The notes: generated by a model not told the origin, from the sequence alone. Shown: positions 34,003 through 43,253, counted from the stretch's first letter. The stretch is 64,000 nt of DNA from Lentzea indica (GCF_012184385.1 NZ_VSRL01000018.1:1-64000), one strand, 5' to 3'. Made by a program: numbers and translations.

Positions 34003-34818
34003 ATGAAGGTCGCACTGGTGACGGGAGCGTCGTCGGGGATCGGTGAGTCCACGGCGGATGAGCTGCACAAAGCGGGATACACCGTGTATGCCGCGGCGCG
34101 CCGGGTGCAGCGGATGGAAGGGCTGGCCGCCAAGGGCGTCCGGGTGCTGGAGATGGACGTCACCGACGACGACTCGATGGTCGCGGGCGTCAAGCAGATC
34201 ATCGCCGAGGCCGGACGGATCGACGTGCTCGTGAACAACGCCGGCTACGGGTCGTACGGGGCGTTCGAGGACGTGCCGCTCAGCGAGGGCAAGTACCAGT
34301 TCGAGGTCAACGTGTTCGGGCTCGCCCGCCTCGTGCAGCTGGTGGTGCCGCACATGAGGAAGCAGAAGAGCGGGCGGATCGTGAACGTGTCGTCGATCGG
34401 CGGCAAGATCTACGAGCCGCTCGGCGGCTGGTACCACTCGACGAAGTTCGCGGTGGAGGGCCTGAGCGACTCGTTGCGGCTGGAGCTGAAGCCGTTCGGG
34501 ATCGACGTCGTGGTGGTCCAGCCCGGCGCGATCAAGACCGAGTGGAGCGGGATCGCGCTCGACAAGCTGCACAAGACGTCAGGAGAGGGCGCGTACAAGG
34601 AACAGGTCCGGCAGCTGGCCGCGTTCTTCAGCCAGGCCGACCGCGGTTCGGAGCCGAAGGTCATCGCGGACGTCATCGTGAAGGCGGCACAGGCACGGCG
34701 GCCGCGGACGCGGTACGCGGCAGGCTTCGGGGCGCGGCCGATTCTCTTTGCCCGCAGGGTGTTGCCGGACCGTGCGTTCGACGCGATGTTCCTCGGGGCG
34801 ATGCGCCGCTTTGCCTAG
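34003..34818 (+). CDS. Short-chain dehydrogenase/reductase (SDR)
   Basis: ATG 34003 is preceded by GGGAGTGGAGCG. The 271 residues show the classical SDR set: cofactor loop TGASSGIG at 7-14, DVLVNNAGYGSYG near 75, catalytic Ser in VNVSSIGG near 130, and YHSTK as the Tyr-x-x-x-Lys pair near 146. ARR at 32-34 suggests NADP(H) preference. The C-terminal extension (RPRTRYAAGFGARPILFARRVLP) is common in actinobacterial oxidoreductases acting on lipids or steroids. It is probably induced when the divergent TetR regulator binds a ligand. Confidence 0.9.
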   Translation: MKVALVTGASSGIGESTADELHKAGYTVYAAARRVQRMEGLAAKGVRVLEMDVTDDDSMVAGVKQIIAEAGRIDVLVNNAGYGSYGAFEDVPLSEGKYQFEVNVFGLARLVQLVVPHMRKQKSGRIVNVSSIGGKIYEPLGGWYHSTKFAVEGLSDSLRLELKPFGIDVVVVQPGAIKTEWSGIALDKLHKTSGEGAYKEQVRQLAAFFSQADRGSEPKVIADVIVKAAQARRPRTRYAAGFGARPILFARRVLPDRAFDAMFLGAMRRFA

Positions 34819-34863
34819 CGTCTGAGCAGGTACCTTCGGTTCAGCACCACCGAGGGGAGTCGT

Positions 34864-35752
34864 GTGCACGAGGGGCTGTCGCAGGAAGCCGAGCAGCTGT
34901 ACCTGGCCATGCTGCGAGCGCGAAGAGCGAGCCCGGCGCGGCGCACGAAGAGCTCGAACGGCTCGGGCTGATCAGGAACAACGACGTGCGCCCGCCGCGT
35001 TCGGCGCTGGCCGCGATCGCGTCGAGCCACGAGACCGCGGCCGTCAGGGCCAGGGAGACCGCCGAGGTCCTGGCCGCCGCCTACGCCGAGCACGGCGCGA
35101 AGGAGGTCGACTTCGTCGAGTCCTCAAGGAGGCGGACGAGGTGATCAGCACGTTCGAGGAGATGCAGAGCCAGGCCAAGACGGAGATCCGGGCGCTGGAC
35201 CCTGGTTCGTACCTGAGCCCGCAACCGGAGGCGAGCCCCGCGCAGCCTCCGGCGCTGGCCCGTGGCGTCGGGTACCGGGTCGTGTACGAGTCGTCGTTGC
35301 TGCAGACCGAGCAGGGATTCGCGTCGGTGCAGGAGAGCATCGCGGTGGGCGAGCAGGCGCGGACGTTCCCCGGTGTGCCGCTCAAGCTCGTGATCGCCGA
35401 CTCGGACAGGGCGTTGATCGCGGTGCCGACGGTCACCGGCGGGAACGTCGTGGCACTTCTCATTCACCCGTCCGTGCTGCTGAGCGCGCTCATCGAGTTG
35501 TTCGAGGCGTTCTGGCGGATGGCCGTGTCGATCACGCCGGGCAGCCAGGAAGACACCCGTGAAGAGCCGACGACCGCGACCCGGAGGCTGATGGCGCTGC
35601 TCAGCGCGGGCCTGACGGACGAGTCGATCGCGCGCGAACTCGGCGTCAGCGAACGGACGGTGCACCGCCGGGTGAGCCGGCTGCAGCAGCTGCTGGGCGC
35701 TCAGACCCGGTTCCAGCTCGGCGTGCAGGCGTCACGGCGCGGTTGGCTCTAG
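34864..35752 (+). CDS. HTH regulator: TrmB-like N-terminus with C-terminal LuxR-type HTH; two apparent frameshifts
   Basis: Starting at GTG 34864, with GAGGGGAG upstream, three frames are needed for one sensible protein: VHEGLSQEAEQLYLAMLRA to about 34918, then KSEPGAAHEELERLGLIRNN and on to about 35120, then VLKEADEVISTFEEMQSQA to the stop at 35752. Each join is repaired by one extra G (GCGGCG at 34919; GAGGTC at 35120). The protein of about 296 residues has a degenerate TrmB-type winged helix, a middle domain and a LuxR-type HTH at the end (MALLSAGLTDESIARELGVS, then ERTVHRRVSRLQQ). It should be a DNA-binding regulator. Target unknown. Confidence 0.72.
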
Positions 35753-35929
35753 TCACACATCGTCACGGACATGAGGAGTGTTCATCACTCTGTGAACATC
35801 TTTCGTGACAGTTTTCAGACATGGCGACTTTCTGCCACCCCTCACGAGTGTCAAACGAGGGAAATCCCTTTCCTCCCTTGATGCAAGCGCGGCCTCACTC
35901 GGCCGTGCGGGGGCAGGAAGGGATCCACC

Positions 35930-37702
35930 GTGAGGAAGTACTTCAGAGGCGGCGTCGCCACGGTGACAGGGGTGTTGCTCGCCACGAGCATCGTGCTCAC
36001 GCCGACGGCGAGCGCGGCAGCGAAGCAGGACCCGGACACGCAGGCGCTCGCGGGCGCACTGGCCACCCAGACCGTCAAGTGGGAAGAGTGCAGCTTCCCC
36101 GGCGTGGCCGAGGAGACCGTCAAGAAGTTCAAGACCGTCAAGGGCCTGGCCTGCGCCACCGTTCAGGTGCCGCGCGACTGGCACAACCCCGGTGACGGCA
36201 ACACGATCGGCATCCGGGTCTCCAAGACCGAGACCGCGTACAAGGGCACCAGCCGTCAGGGCATCGCGCTCGTCAACCCCGGTGGTCCCGGCGGCTCCGG
36301 CCTGCCGTGGGGCCCGGCGATGGCCCTGCGCGCCCCGGTCCTCGCCGGTCAGTACGACTTCATCGGCTTCGATCCCCGCGGTGTCGGCCTCTCCACGCCG
36401 CTCACGTGCAGCTACACCGTCCCGAACAGCACCGACATCAACGTGCTGAACAAGGCGAAGGTCCAGGGCTGCCTCGAGAACCCGCTCACCCAGTTCATCA
36501 CCACCGAGCAGACCACCTACGACATGGACTTCATCCGTGTCCTGCTCGGCGAGAAGAAGATGAGCTACATCGGCTACTCCTACGGCACGTGGCTCGGCAC
36601 CTGGTATGCCGCCACGTTCCCGAGCAAGGCTCACCGCTTCCTGCTCGACTCGGCCGTCGACGCCTCGCAGCCGACCCTCGAGAAGACCTGGGACCTGCAG
36701 CCGCGCACCCGCGACCGCCAGTTCCAGGAGGCGCTGCTGCCCTACATGGCGCGCAACGACGCCACGTACGCCATGGGCACCGACCCGATGGAGATCCGCC
36801 GCAAGTGGGAGAAGACCGGCGGCACCCGTGAGTTCCTCGGCCAGCTGTTCGTCGCGTGGTTCGTGATCCCGGCCATGTACGACACCACCCAGTACCCGAC
36901 GGCCGCCTCGGCGGTGGCCGCGGTGATCGGTGACTCGGCGCCTGCCGGCACAGACTCGGAGAAGGTCTCCGCGCTCGTCGCGAAGATGCTTGCCACGCAG
37001 GGCCTTTCGGTCGAGAACAAGGCGTTCATCGCCAAGGGCAAGGAGAACGCGCTCGCCGCGATCGCCAAGAAGGAGCGCGTCGCGGTGAAGTCCACGACCG
37101 CCGCCGCCGAGGTCGAGACCTGGGACGCCACGTTCGAGGCGATCCGCTGCCAGGACGGTCAGTGGAACCAGAACCTGCACTACTGGAACTACTGGCTGGC
37201 CGACCTGACCGTGAACGCGCCGTTCATCGCGCCGTTCATGAGCACGCCGCTGTGCGCGTACTGGCCGACCAATAACTCGATGCCGAAGCCGGACAAGAAG
37301 ACGTTCCCGCGCCTGCTGGTCGCGCAGAGCGAGCTCGACGCCGCCACGGCGTACGAGGGCGGTCTGGCCACGGCGAAGGCTCTGCCGAACGCGAAGCTGA
37401 TCAGCGTCGACAACGAGGGCTCGCACGGCCTGTTCCCGTACAACACGGACTGCGTCGACGACCCGATCGTCTTCTACTTCCAGACCGGTGCGACCCCGCG
37501 CAAGCAGTTCACCGGCTGCCAGGCGCTCCCGCTGCCGAACGAGGACAAGACCTACGACGTCGGCGGCAAGCTCACCAACGGCAAGGTGAAGATCAAGATG
37601 ATCACGCCGGCCGTCAAGGAGGCCAACAAGATCGTCAAGGACCTGCTCAGCGGCTCCGCCACCGCGGCTGCCGACGAGTCGGGCATGCCAGCCAACCTGT
37701 AA
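35930..37702 (+). CDS. Secreted alpha/beta hydrolase, tripeptidyl-aminopeptidase-like (S33)
   Basis: GTG 35930 (MRKYFRGGVATVTG when read as Met) follows GGAAGGGATCCACC. The 590 residues start with a signal peptide ending near ASAAA. The family pattern is clear: NPGGPGGSG near residue 108, DPRGVGLSTPL near 147, nucleophile GYSYGTWLG near 217, and the C-terminal TAP-like part with NEGSHGLFPYNTDC near 505 supplying the His. Secreted enzymes of this kind cleave tripeptides from the N-terminus of proteins or hydrolyse other amides and esters. The gene stands alone, with a strong terminator just downstream. Confidence 0.87.
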   Translation: MRKYFRGGVATVTGVLLATSIVLTPTASAAAKQDPDTQALAGALATQTVKWEECSFPGVAEETVKKFKTVKGLACATVQVPRDWHNPGDGNTIGIRVSKTETAYKGTSRQGIALVNPGGPGGSGLPWGPAMALRAPVLAGQYDFIGFDPRGVGLSTPLTCSYTVPNSTDINVLNKAKVQGCLENPLTQFITTEQTTYDMDFIRVLLGEKKMSYIGYSYGTWLGTWYAATFPSKAHRFLLDSAVDASQPTLEKTWDLQPRTRDRQFQEALLPYMARNDATYAMGTDPMEIRRKWEKTGGTREFLGQLFVAWFVIPAMYDTTQYPTAASAVAAVIGDSAPAGTDSEKVSALVAKMLATQGLSVENKAFIAKGKENALAAIAKKERVAVKSTTAAAEVETWDATFEAIRCQDGQWNQNLHYWNYWLADLTVNAPFIAPFMSTPLCAYWPTNNSMPKPDKKTFPRLLVAQSELDAATAYEGGLATAKALPNAKLISVDNEGSHGLFPYNTDCVDDPIVFYFQTGATPRKQFTGCQALPLPNEDKTYDVGGKLTNGKVKIKMITPAVKEANKIVKDLLSGSATAAADESGMPANL

Positions 37703-37718
37703 CACCTTTTCAAGCTGC

Positions 37719-37743
37719 GACCCCCGGCACGGTGCCGGGGGTC
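37719..37743 (+). terminator. Rho-independent-like terminator after the secreted hydrolase gene
   Basis: GACCCCCGGCAC and GTGCCGGGGGTC form an almost uninterrupted GC-rich hairpin (top bases in the loop), followed by GTTTCC. It starts 16 bases after the stop at 37702 and before the convergent ABM gene. Confidence 0.75.
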
Positions 37744-37757
37744 GTTTCCATTGTTGG

Positions 37758-38105
37758 TCAGTCCGCACGCGTGAAGCCGTGGCTCCGCTCCACTTTCGCC
37801 ACGTGCAGCGTGTAGCTCTGGTACCACTCGGCTCGCCCGCGCTTCTGCGCCTCGCGGTGCTCGGCGTTGGTCCGCCATTCCGTGAGGGCGTCGGCGTCGC
37901 GGAAGTACCCGACGGTGATGCCCAGCCCGCCTGGAGTCTGCGCGTGGTCCATCCCCAGGTAGCCGGGGATGTCCTTCACAAGTTCTTCCATGCGTGCGTT
38001 GGTCTCGCGGTATCCGCTCTGGTCCTCGGTTCGCACCGTGGTGAAGACCGCCACGTAGTACGGAGGTTCAAAGGCCTCGACGGGGGCCTCCGAGTGATCG
38101 CTCAT
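37758..38105 (-). CDS. Antibiotic biosynthesis monooxygenase (ABM) domain protein
   Basis: A 115-residue single-domain protein with the dimeric ferredoxin-like ABM pattern: YVAVFTTVRTEDQSGYRETNARMEELVKD at the start (quoted by region), then GYLGMDHAQTPGGLGITVGYFRD and ADALTEWRTNAEHREAQKRG. Such proteins range from quinone-forming monooxygenases to heme-degrading enzymes; this small stand-alone version has no obvious pathway. It lies upstream of nothing on its own strand and is convergent with the secreted hydrolase. Confidence 0.82.
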   Translation of the reverse strand: MSDHSEAPVEAFEPPYYVAVFTTVRTEDQSGYRETNARMEELVKDIPGYLGMDHAQTPGGLGITVGYFRDADALTEWRTNAEHREAQKRGRAEWYQSYTLHVAKVERSHGFTRAD

Positions 38106-38172
38106 GGCGCCACCGTAAGGCGGGATGCGCCCACCGATCCACTGGCTTTTCGGCTCACAGGACGGCGTTGGG

Positions 38173-38868
38173 CTAGCGCTGCCACCACTTCTTCTTGGCC
38201 ACGTCGGTGATCACGCAGGTGATGTTGTCGGGGCCGCCGTTGCCGTTCGCGAGCGCGATCAGCTGCCAGGCCGCCTCCGTACCGTCCCCCGTGGACAGCA
38301 GGATCTCGTGGATGTCCTCGATGTCCGCGTAGTCCGTGAGGCCGTCGCTGCAGAGCAGGTAGCGGTCTTCGATTTTGGCCTGGTGCCACGAAAGATCCGG
38401 ATCATGCGAGTTGCCGGACTGCAGGGCGCGCAACACGTACGCGCGGCGTGGGTGGTTCGCGGCCTCCTCCGGTGTCATCCGGCCGGCGTCGACGAGAGCC
38501 TGCACCATGGTGTGGTCGTGGGAGATCTGGCGGAGTTCGCCTTCCCTGAGCACATACGCGCGGGAGTCTCCGATGTGACCGAGCTGGAAGGCGAGGCCCT
38601 CCCAGCGCATCGCTGTGAGCGTGGTGCCGGCGCCCTGCGGCGCCTCGGCGTCGAGCCTGCGCGCGATCTCGGCCACCGCCGGGCCGAGGTCGCCCTGCCA
38701 CGATGCGAGGACGTTCACCGCGATGGCACTGGCGAGCTCGCCGTGTTCGTGGCCGCCCATGCCGTCCGCCACGGCCTGCAGGTCCGGGCGCACGTAGACC
38801 GAATCCTCGTTGTGCTCGCGGACGAGCCCAGGATCGGTCGCCACGGCGATGCGCAGCTCGTGTGTCAT
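38173..38868 (-). CDS. PP2C-family serine/threonine protein phosphatase
   Basis: The 231-residue soluble protein has the PP2C metal-binding motifs in order: VREHNEDS near 16, VADGMGGHEHGE near 33, GHIGDSRAYV near 96, CSDGLTDY near 174 and NGGPDNIT near 210. It lacks the membrane segment of mycobacterial PstP. It removes phosphate from Ser/Thr of proteins. A Ser/Thr kinase is encoded about 1.5 kb away, so they may form an antagonistic pair. The start is 17 bases from a perfect palindrome shared with the divergent methylase gene. Confidence 0.9.
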   Translation of the reverse strand: MTHELRIAVATDPGLVREHNEDSVYVRPDLQAVADGMGGHEHGELASAIAVNVLASWQGDLGPAVAEIARRLDAEAPQGAGTTLTAMRWEGLAFQLGHIGDSRAYVLREGELRQISHDHTMVQALVDAGRMTPEEAANHPRRAYVLRALQSGNSHDPDLSWHQAKIEDRYLLCSDGLTDYADIEDIHEILLSTGDGTEAAWQLIALANGNGGPDNITCVITDVAKKKWWQR

Positions 38869-38884
38869 GACTCCAGTAGACCAG

Positions 38885-38903
38885 TTGTGAAGTCACTTCA
38901 CAA
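38885..38903. promoter_or_regulatory. Perfect 19-base palindrome between the PP2C and DNA-methylase genes
   Basis: TTGTGAAGT-C-ACTTCACAA is a perfect 9-bp inverted repeat, ending 11-17 bases before the methylase start; a third partial copy TTGTGAA lies at 38913-38919. It is placed to control both divergent genes. The methylase starts with an HTH-like domain, so autoregulation is possible. Confidence 0.75.
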
Positions 38904-38920
38904 GCAATACGGTTGTGAAC

Positions 38921-40303
38921 ATGGATGAGACGGTCAACGCCGGTGACATCGCGCGCCTCGCTGATGTGGGGCGGGCGGCCGTGTCGAACTGGCGGCGGCG
39001 GTTCGAGGACTTCCCGGCACCGGTCGGCGGGACGGCCTCCAGTCCGTTGTACCTGCTGCGCGACGTCGAGGCATGGCTGCGGCGCAACGGCAAGCCGTTC
39101 AGGGTCTCTCCAGCCGAACGTCTCTGGACCCAGCTGCGCGCCGTCGACGATCTGCGGCTCGGCGAGGCGCTGGCCGCGGTCGACGCCGATCCCGGGACGT
39201 TCGAGTTCCTGCACGAGCGCTACCTCGAAGCGCACTCGCGGCTGCTGAACCCCACTCCGCCCGAGGTCATCGACATCGTCCTGGCCACGACCGACGGCGA
39301 CACCGTGATCGATCCGGCGTGCGGCACAGGTTCGCTCCTGAAAGCTTCGAGAGGGCGGAACAAGGTCGGACAGGAGCTCGACCCCGTGTCGGCCGTCATC
39401 GCGCGACGCCGGATGCCTCAAGCGCAGATCATCACCGGTGACTCGTTGCGGCACAACGGGATCACACATCGTGCCGACGCGGTGCTCTGCGATCCGCCGT
39501 GGCACGACCGCGCGTGGGGCCACGAGGAGCTGGTCGGCGACGCCCGTTGGACCTATGGACTGCCACCGCGCGGCGAACCGGAGCTGGCCTGGGTGCAGCA
39601 CTGCCTTTCCTTGTCCAAGCCAGGCGGCGTGGTCGCGGTGCTGTTGCCGTCGGCGGCAGCCTCTCGAAGGCCGGGCAAACGGATCCGCGGCAACCTGTTG
39701 CGCGCCGGCGCCCTCCGCGGGGTGATGACCGTGCAGCCGGGCCGCGATCTGTGGCTGCTGCGCAACCCCGTCGGCCGCGCACCAGAACACATCGCCTTGC
39801 TGCAAGCGCCTGGCCCGATCGAGCCGAACACGCGGGTCATCGACCTCCTGGACGACGACGTCGACCTCAGTCCCTCCCGCCGCAGCGGCACCGACGTCTC
39901 CGCCTACCTCGCGGCGCAACCGACGTTCGCGCTGCCCGGCTTGCCCGAGCTGCAGGAACAGGCCGCTCCACCGATGACGACGATCGGCGAACTGATCCGC
40001 AGCGCGCCCGGCGCGCACGTCGTCACATCCCCCACCGGAGCGACGTACGAGATCGACCCTCGCAAGGTCGCCCCCGACTTCCTCGAAGGCGTGCTGCGCG
40101 CGGCGTTCGCCCGCACCCCGACCGGCTCGACCCGGCTGGACGTGCGGCGGACGCAGGTGCCGTTGCTTCCGATCGAGGATCAGCGCCGGTACGGGCAGGT
40201 GTTCGCGCAGCTCAAGGCACTGGAGACCGGTCTGGAGGACGCGGCCGCGCTGGTTCGTTTGGGCTACAATGGGCTCATCGGCGGACAGATCAGGCCGGCG
40301 TGA
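38921..40303 (+). CDS. Orphan N6-adenine DNA methyltransferase with N-terminal HTH-like domain
   Basis: The start is ATG 38921 (MDETVNAGDIARL) or GTG 38915. Residues 1-60 look like an HTH used by MerR or XRE proteins (VNAGDIARLADVGRAAVSNW). The methylase core has PTPPEVIDIVLA, the SAM loop DPACGTGSLL near 125, and the catalytic motif CDPPW near 187, a variant of the usual NPPY. About 460 residues. The C-terminal part resembles type I modification subunits, but no restriction or specificity subunit is nearby, so it is an orphan. Its partner genes are a divergent PP2C phosphatase and a downstream kinase. Confidence 0.82.
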   Translation: MDETVNAGDIARLADVGRAAVSNWRRRFEDFPAPVGGTASSPLYLLRDVEAWLRRNGKPFRVSPAERLWTQLRAVDDLRLGEALAAVDADPGTFEFLHERYLEAHSRLLNPTPPEVIDIVLATTDGDTVIDPACGTGSLLKASRGRNKVGQELDPVSAVIARRRMPQAQIITGDSLRHNGITHRADAVLCDPPWHDRAWGHEELVGDARWTYGLPPRGEPELAWVQHCLSLSKPGGVVAVLLPSAAASRRPGKRIRGNLLRAGALRGVMTVQPGRDLWLLRNPVGRAPEHIALLQAPGPIEPNTRVIDLLDDDVDLSPSRRSGTDVSAYLAAQPTFALPGLPELQEQAAPPMTTIGELIRSAPGAHVVTSPTGATYEIDPRKVAPDFLEGVLRAAFARTPTGSTRLDVRRTQVPLLPIEDQRRYGQVFAQLKALETGLEDAAALVRLGYNGLIGGQIRPA

Positions 40304-40412
40304 GCACGTCAGATTCACCCGATCGATATGTCCTGAAACGCTGTTACCGTTCCCTCGCTAACGAGGAAGCGCGCGGGGCCAGCGAACGGTTGATGGCGGT
40401 TAGGCTTCGCGG

Positions 40413-41294
40413 GTGCTGATCGCCGACCGCTACGAGATCGACGACCTGCCGCTGGGGCGGGGTGGCATGGGTGCCGTCCACAAGGGCCGGGACCTGCGCC
40501 TGGATCGACGGGTGGCGGTCAAGCTCCTGCGACTCCCCGGCAGCGACGACGAGGTGCAGCAACGGTTCGCGCGCGAGGCGAGGATCGTGGCCAAGCTGGA
40601 GCACCCCGGAGTCCCTGTCCTGTACGACTTCGGGACGTACGACCAGCGCCTGTTCCAGGTCATGCAGTTCGTGGACGGCGTGACGGTCGCGGACCTGGTC
40701 GGCGAGTTCGGCCCGCTACCCGAGGCGTGGGCGGCGAACATCGCCGCGCAAACCGCCGCGGTGCTGGCGGCCGCGCACGAACGCGGGATCTGCCACCGGG
40801 ATCTCAAGCCCACCAACCTGATGCTGTGCCCGGACGGTGCCGTCAAGGTGCTGGACTTCGGACTCGCGCTGCTCAGGGAGAGCGACGTTGCGCCGTTCAG
40901 CCGAGCCGGCCAGATCCTCGGCACGCCGTCGTACATGGCCCCCGAGCAGATCCAGCGCGGCATCGCCGAACCGCGCAGTGACCTGTACGCGTTGGGCTGC
41001 GTGCTGCACGAGATGCTGACCGGCGAGCAGCTGTTCACCGGGCCGACGGCGTACGCGGTGTTCGACAAGCACGTGAAGGTAGCGCCGCGACGAGTGGCGG
41101 GCGCGCTCGACCCGGTGGTGCAGCGGTTGCTGGCCAAGGATCCTGACGGGCGGCCTGCGACGGCGCTCGACGTTTTTGTGGATTTGCAAGGGTTTGCGCA
41201 GGATCCGCCGCCGTTGCCCGGGTTTGTGCGGGACGGGTCGACGGCGGCGATGTACGCGAGCGTGCAGCGGACGCGGCGGCTCAGCACGTCCTGA
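40413..41294 (+). CDS. Soluble Ser/Thr protein kinase
   Basis: GTG 40413 gives 293 residues covering a complete Hanks-type kinase domain: LGRGGMGAVHKG near 14, VAVKLL with the catalytic Lys, HRDLKPTNLM near 128, DFGLAL near 147 and SYMAPEQIQ near 172. No membrane helix or PASTA domains follow, so it is cytoplasmic, unlike PknB. The last 30 residues are a short tail. It may act with the PP2C phosphatase nearby. Substrates unknown. Confidence 0.92.
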   Translation: MLIADRYEIDDLPLGRGGMGAVHKGRDLRLDRRVAVKLLRLPGSDDEVQQRFAREARIVAKLEHPGVPVLYDFGTYDQRLFQVMQFVDGVTVADLVGEFGPLPEAWAANIAAQTAAVLAAAHERGICHRDLKPTNLMLCPDGAVKVLDFGLALLRESDVAPFSRAGQILGTPSYMAPEQIQRGIAEPRSDLYALGCVLHEMLTGEQLFTGPTAYAVFDKHVKVAPRRVAGALDPVVQRLLAKDPDGRPATALDVFVDLQGFAQDPPPLPGFVRDGSTAAMYASVQRTRRLSTS

Positions 41295-41332
41295 GGAGCG
41301 GTGTACGCGAGCGCGTAGCAAACCCCGGCAAC

Positions 41333-42205
41333 TCAGGCCGGAATCTGGTTCACCTCGTGATCACCGGTCGCCCACAGGTGTTGCACCGCATAGGCGCGCC
41401 ACGGTCGCCACGCCTCCGAACGCCTGACCAGAGCCGCCGGCGTCGAAGGCAGGCCCAAAGCCTCTGCCGCCAAACGGATTCCGAGGTCGGTCGGCAGGAA
41501 CGCGTCCGGGTCGCCCAACGCCCGCATCAGAATCGATTCCACCGTCCACGGGCCGAAGCCGGGCAGCGAGGACAGCCACTCGCGCGCAACCGTTCGATCC
41601 GCCACAGGCGAAAGGTCCAAACCGGACCGAAGCGCCTCCAGAAGAGCTGCCATCGTGCGGCGGCGGGACTCGGGCATCGCCAGGTCCGCCGGGTCGAACT
41701 CCAAAGGGAACAGGAACAGGTCGCCGACCGGTGTGCCGTAACGCGCAACGAGACGGGCGGCGTGGGTGCGCGCGGCCTTCGTCGAGACCTGCTGGCCCAG
41801 CACGGCGCGAATCGCGAACTCCGCGCCGTCCACCGTGCGCGGGACGCGGCGACCGGGCGCGCTCGACACCAGTGGTGCCAGAAGCGGATCCGCGGACAAC
41901 GCACCATCGACCTCGAACGGATCGGCGTCGAGGTCGAGCAGGAAGCGGCAAAGGTCTAGAGCACTGGCCAAATCGCGAGGATCTGAGAGCTCCACAGTGC
42001 ACGCGACGTGGTCGGGAAAGGGCTGCAAAGCCGCGATCCCGCAACCGAAAGGGAGTCGCAATGTGCGCCGGTAGACGCCTTCCCGCCACTCCTCCACGCC
42101 GGGAACGGCGGTGGCGATGAGGTGGCCGAACAAGTTGTCGGGACACAAAGGTGCTTGAAAGGGCAAGCATTCCGAGAACTTGTCGAGCCGCATGACCGCC
42201 ATCAT
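41333..42205 (-). CDS. alkA: DNA-3-methyladenine glycosylase II (AlkA family)
   Basis: The start is uncertain (42193, 42205, or 42262 at the furthest). About 290 residues with the AlkA N-terminal domain (ATAVPGVEEW) and an HhH-GPD domain: LGQQVSTKAARTHAARL near 145 and LPGFGPWTVESILMRALG near 215, followed by the catalytic Asp in LPTDLGI. It removes alkylated bases from DNA. Actinobacteria often fuse this domain to Ada; here it is alone, and no ada gene is adjacent. Confidence 0.88.
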   Translation of the reverse strand: MMAVMRLDKFSECLPFQAPLCPDNLFGHLIATAVPGVEEWREGVYRRTLRLPFGCGIAALQPFPDHVACTVELSDPRDLASALDLCRFLLDLDADPFEVDGALSADPLLAPLVSSAPGRRVPRTVDGAEFAIRAVLGQQVSTKAARTHAARLVARYGTPVGDLFLFPLEFDPADLAMPESRRRTMAALLEALRSGLDLSPVADRTVAREWLSSLPGFGPWTVESILMRALGDPDAFLPTDLGIRLAAEALGLPSTPAALVRRSEAWRPWRAYAVQHLWATGDHEVNQIPA

Positions 42206-42335
42206 GACGCCATTCCAACCGAGACGCTGGCGGGAAAGCGACATCACAATGGACGGGGCCAACCGGGTGACCTGCTTCGCGGCGCGAAAATCCGTGGCTA
42301 GTCTGGCTCCTGCGCCGTTGCAGCAGTACTCGGGT

Positions 42336-43049
42336 TCAGCAGGGAAGGGCGGCGTCGCGTGCGATGAGAGCGGCCTGGACGCGGTTGTCGCACCGCAGTT
42401 TCGTCAGCAGTCGGCTGACGTGGGCCTTGATCGCCCCTTCTGAGAGGTACATGAGCCTTGCGATGCGTGCGTTCGCCATGCCCTGCGCCAGGTACACCAG
42501 CACTTCCTGCTCTCGCCGAGTGAGCAGGCTGATGCGGCTGCGCGCGGCGTCACGGCGTTCCGAGTCGGCGCCGGTGAAGTGGTCGACGAGCGCGCGCGTC
42601 GCGGACGGCGACAGGATCGCGTCACCGGCAGCCACTGCGCGCACGGCGTTCACGAGGGCGTCGGGTTCGCCGTTCTTGAAGAGGAATCCCGCCGCGCCGG
42701 CGCGCAACGCCGGGAAGAGCATCTCCTCGGTCTGCGGCGTGCACAGCATGATCACCTGCGTGCCCGGGACGTGCCTGCGCACCATCCGCACGGCTGCGAG
42801 GCCCTCCATGCCGGGCATCGCGGCGTCCATCAGCAGCACCTGCGGGCGTTGGCGCCGCGCGAGTTCCACCGCGCCGCCGCCGTCGCCGGCCTCTCCGACC
42901 ACCACGACGTTGCCGGAACGTTCCAGCACACCGCGGACTCCCGTGCGAACCAGAACTTCGTCGTCAGCGATGCCAACGGTGATCGTGCGCGGCTTGTCCA
43001 CCAATTGCAGACCTGCGTTCGCCCACGAGGTGCTCGACGTCAACGTCAT
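42336..43049 (-). CDS. NarL/FixJ-type response regulator
   Basis: ATG 43049 is chosen because GGAG lies five bases upstream; a GTG two codons earlier is possible. The receiver has IADDEVLVRTGV (acidic pair), LLMDAAMPGMEG with the phosphate-accepting Asp, and FLFKNGEP with the conserved Lys. The C-terminal LuxR-type HTH reads LTRREQEVLVYLAQGMANAR and then EGAIKAHVSRLLTKL. No histidine kinase is adjacent, so it is an orphan regulator. It lies divergent from the zinc-cluster/NB-ARC regulator, with about 200 bases between. Confidence 0.9.
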   Translation of the reverse strand: MTLTSSTSWANAGLQLVDKPRTITVGIADDEVLVRTGVRGVLERSGNVVVVGEAGDGGGAVELARRQRPQVLLMDAAMPGMEGLAAVRMVRRHVPGTQVIMLCTPQTEEMLFPALRAGAAGFLFKNGEPDALVNAVRAVAAGDAILSPSATRALVDHFTGADSERRDAARSRISLLTRREQEVLVYLAQGMANARIARLMYLSEGAIKAHVSRLLTKLRCDNRVQAALIARDAALPC

Positions 43050-43253
43050 GCGCACTCCCTGTCAGACCGGACCAGTCACCAGTTTGTTTCCGAACGAGGA
43101 TCTTGGGAAGGCAGGCATAACGAGCAGGTTGCGAACCGTCTCGCGCGCACAGACGTGTAACGGGTTGCACACGGCAGGCCACCAGCCGCGACCTGTGCAT
43201 TCGCCGGACCGAGACAGGAACAGCCTGCCGTTACGGCTCGAGGAGAGGGACTC

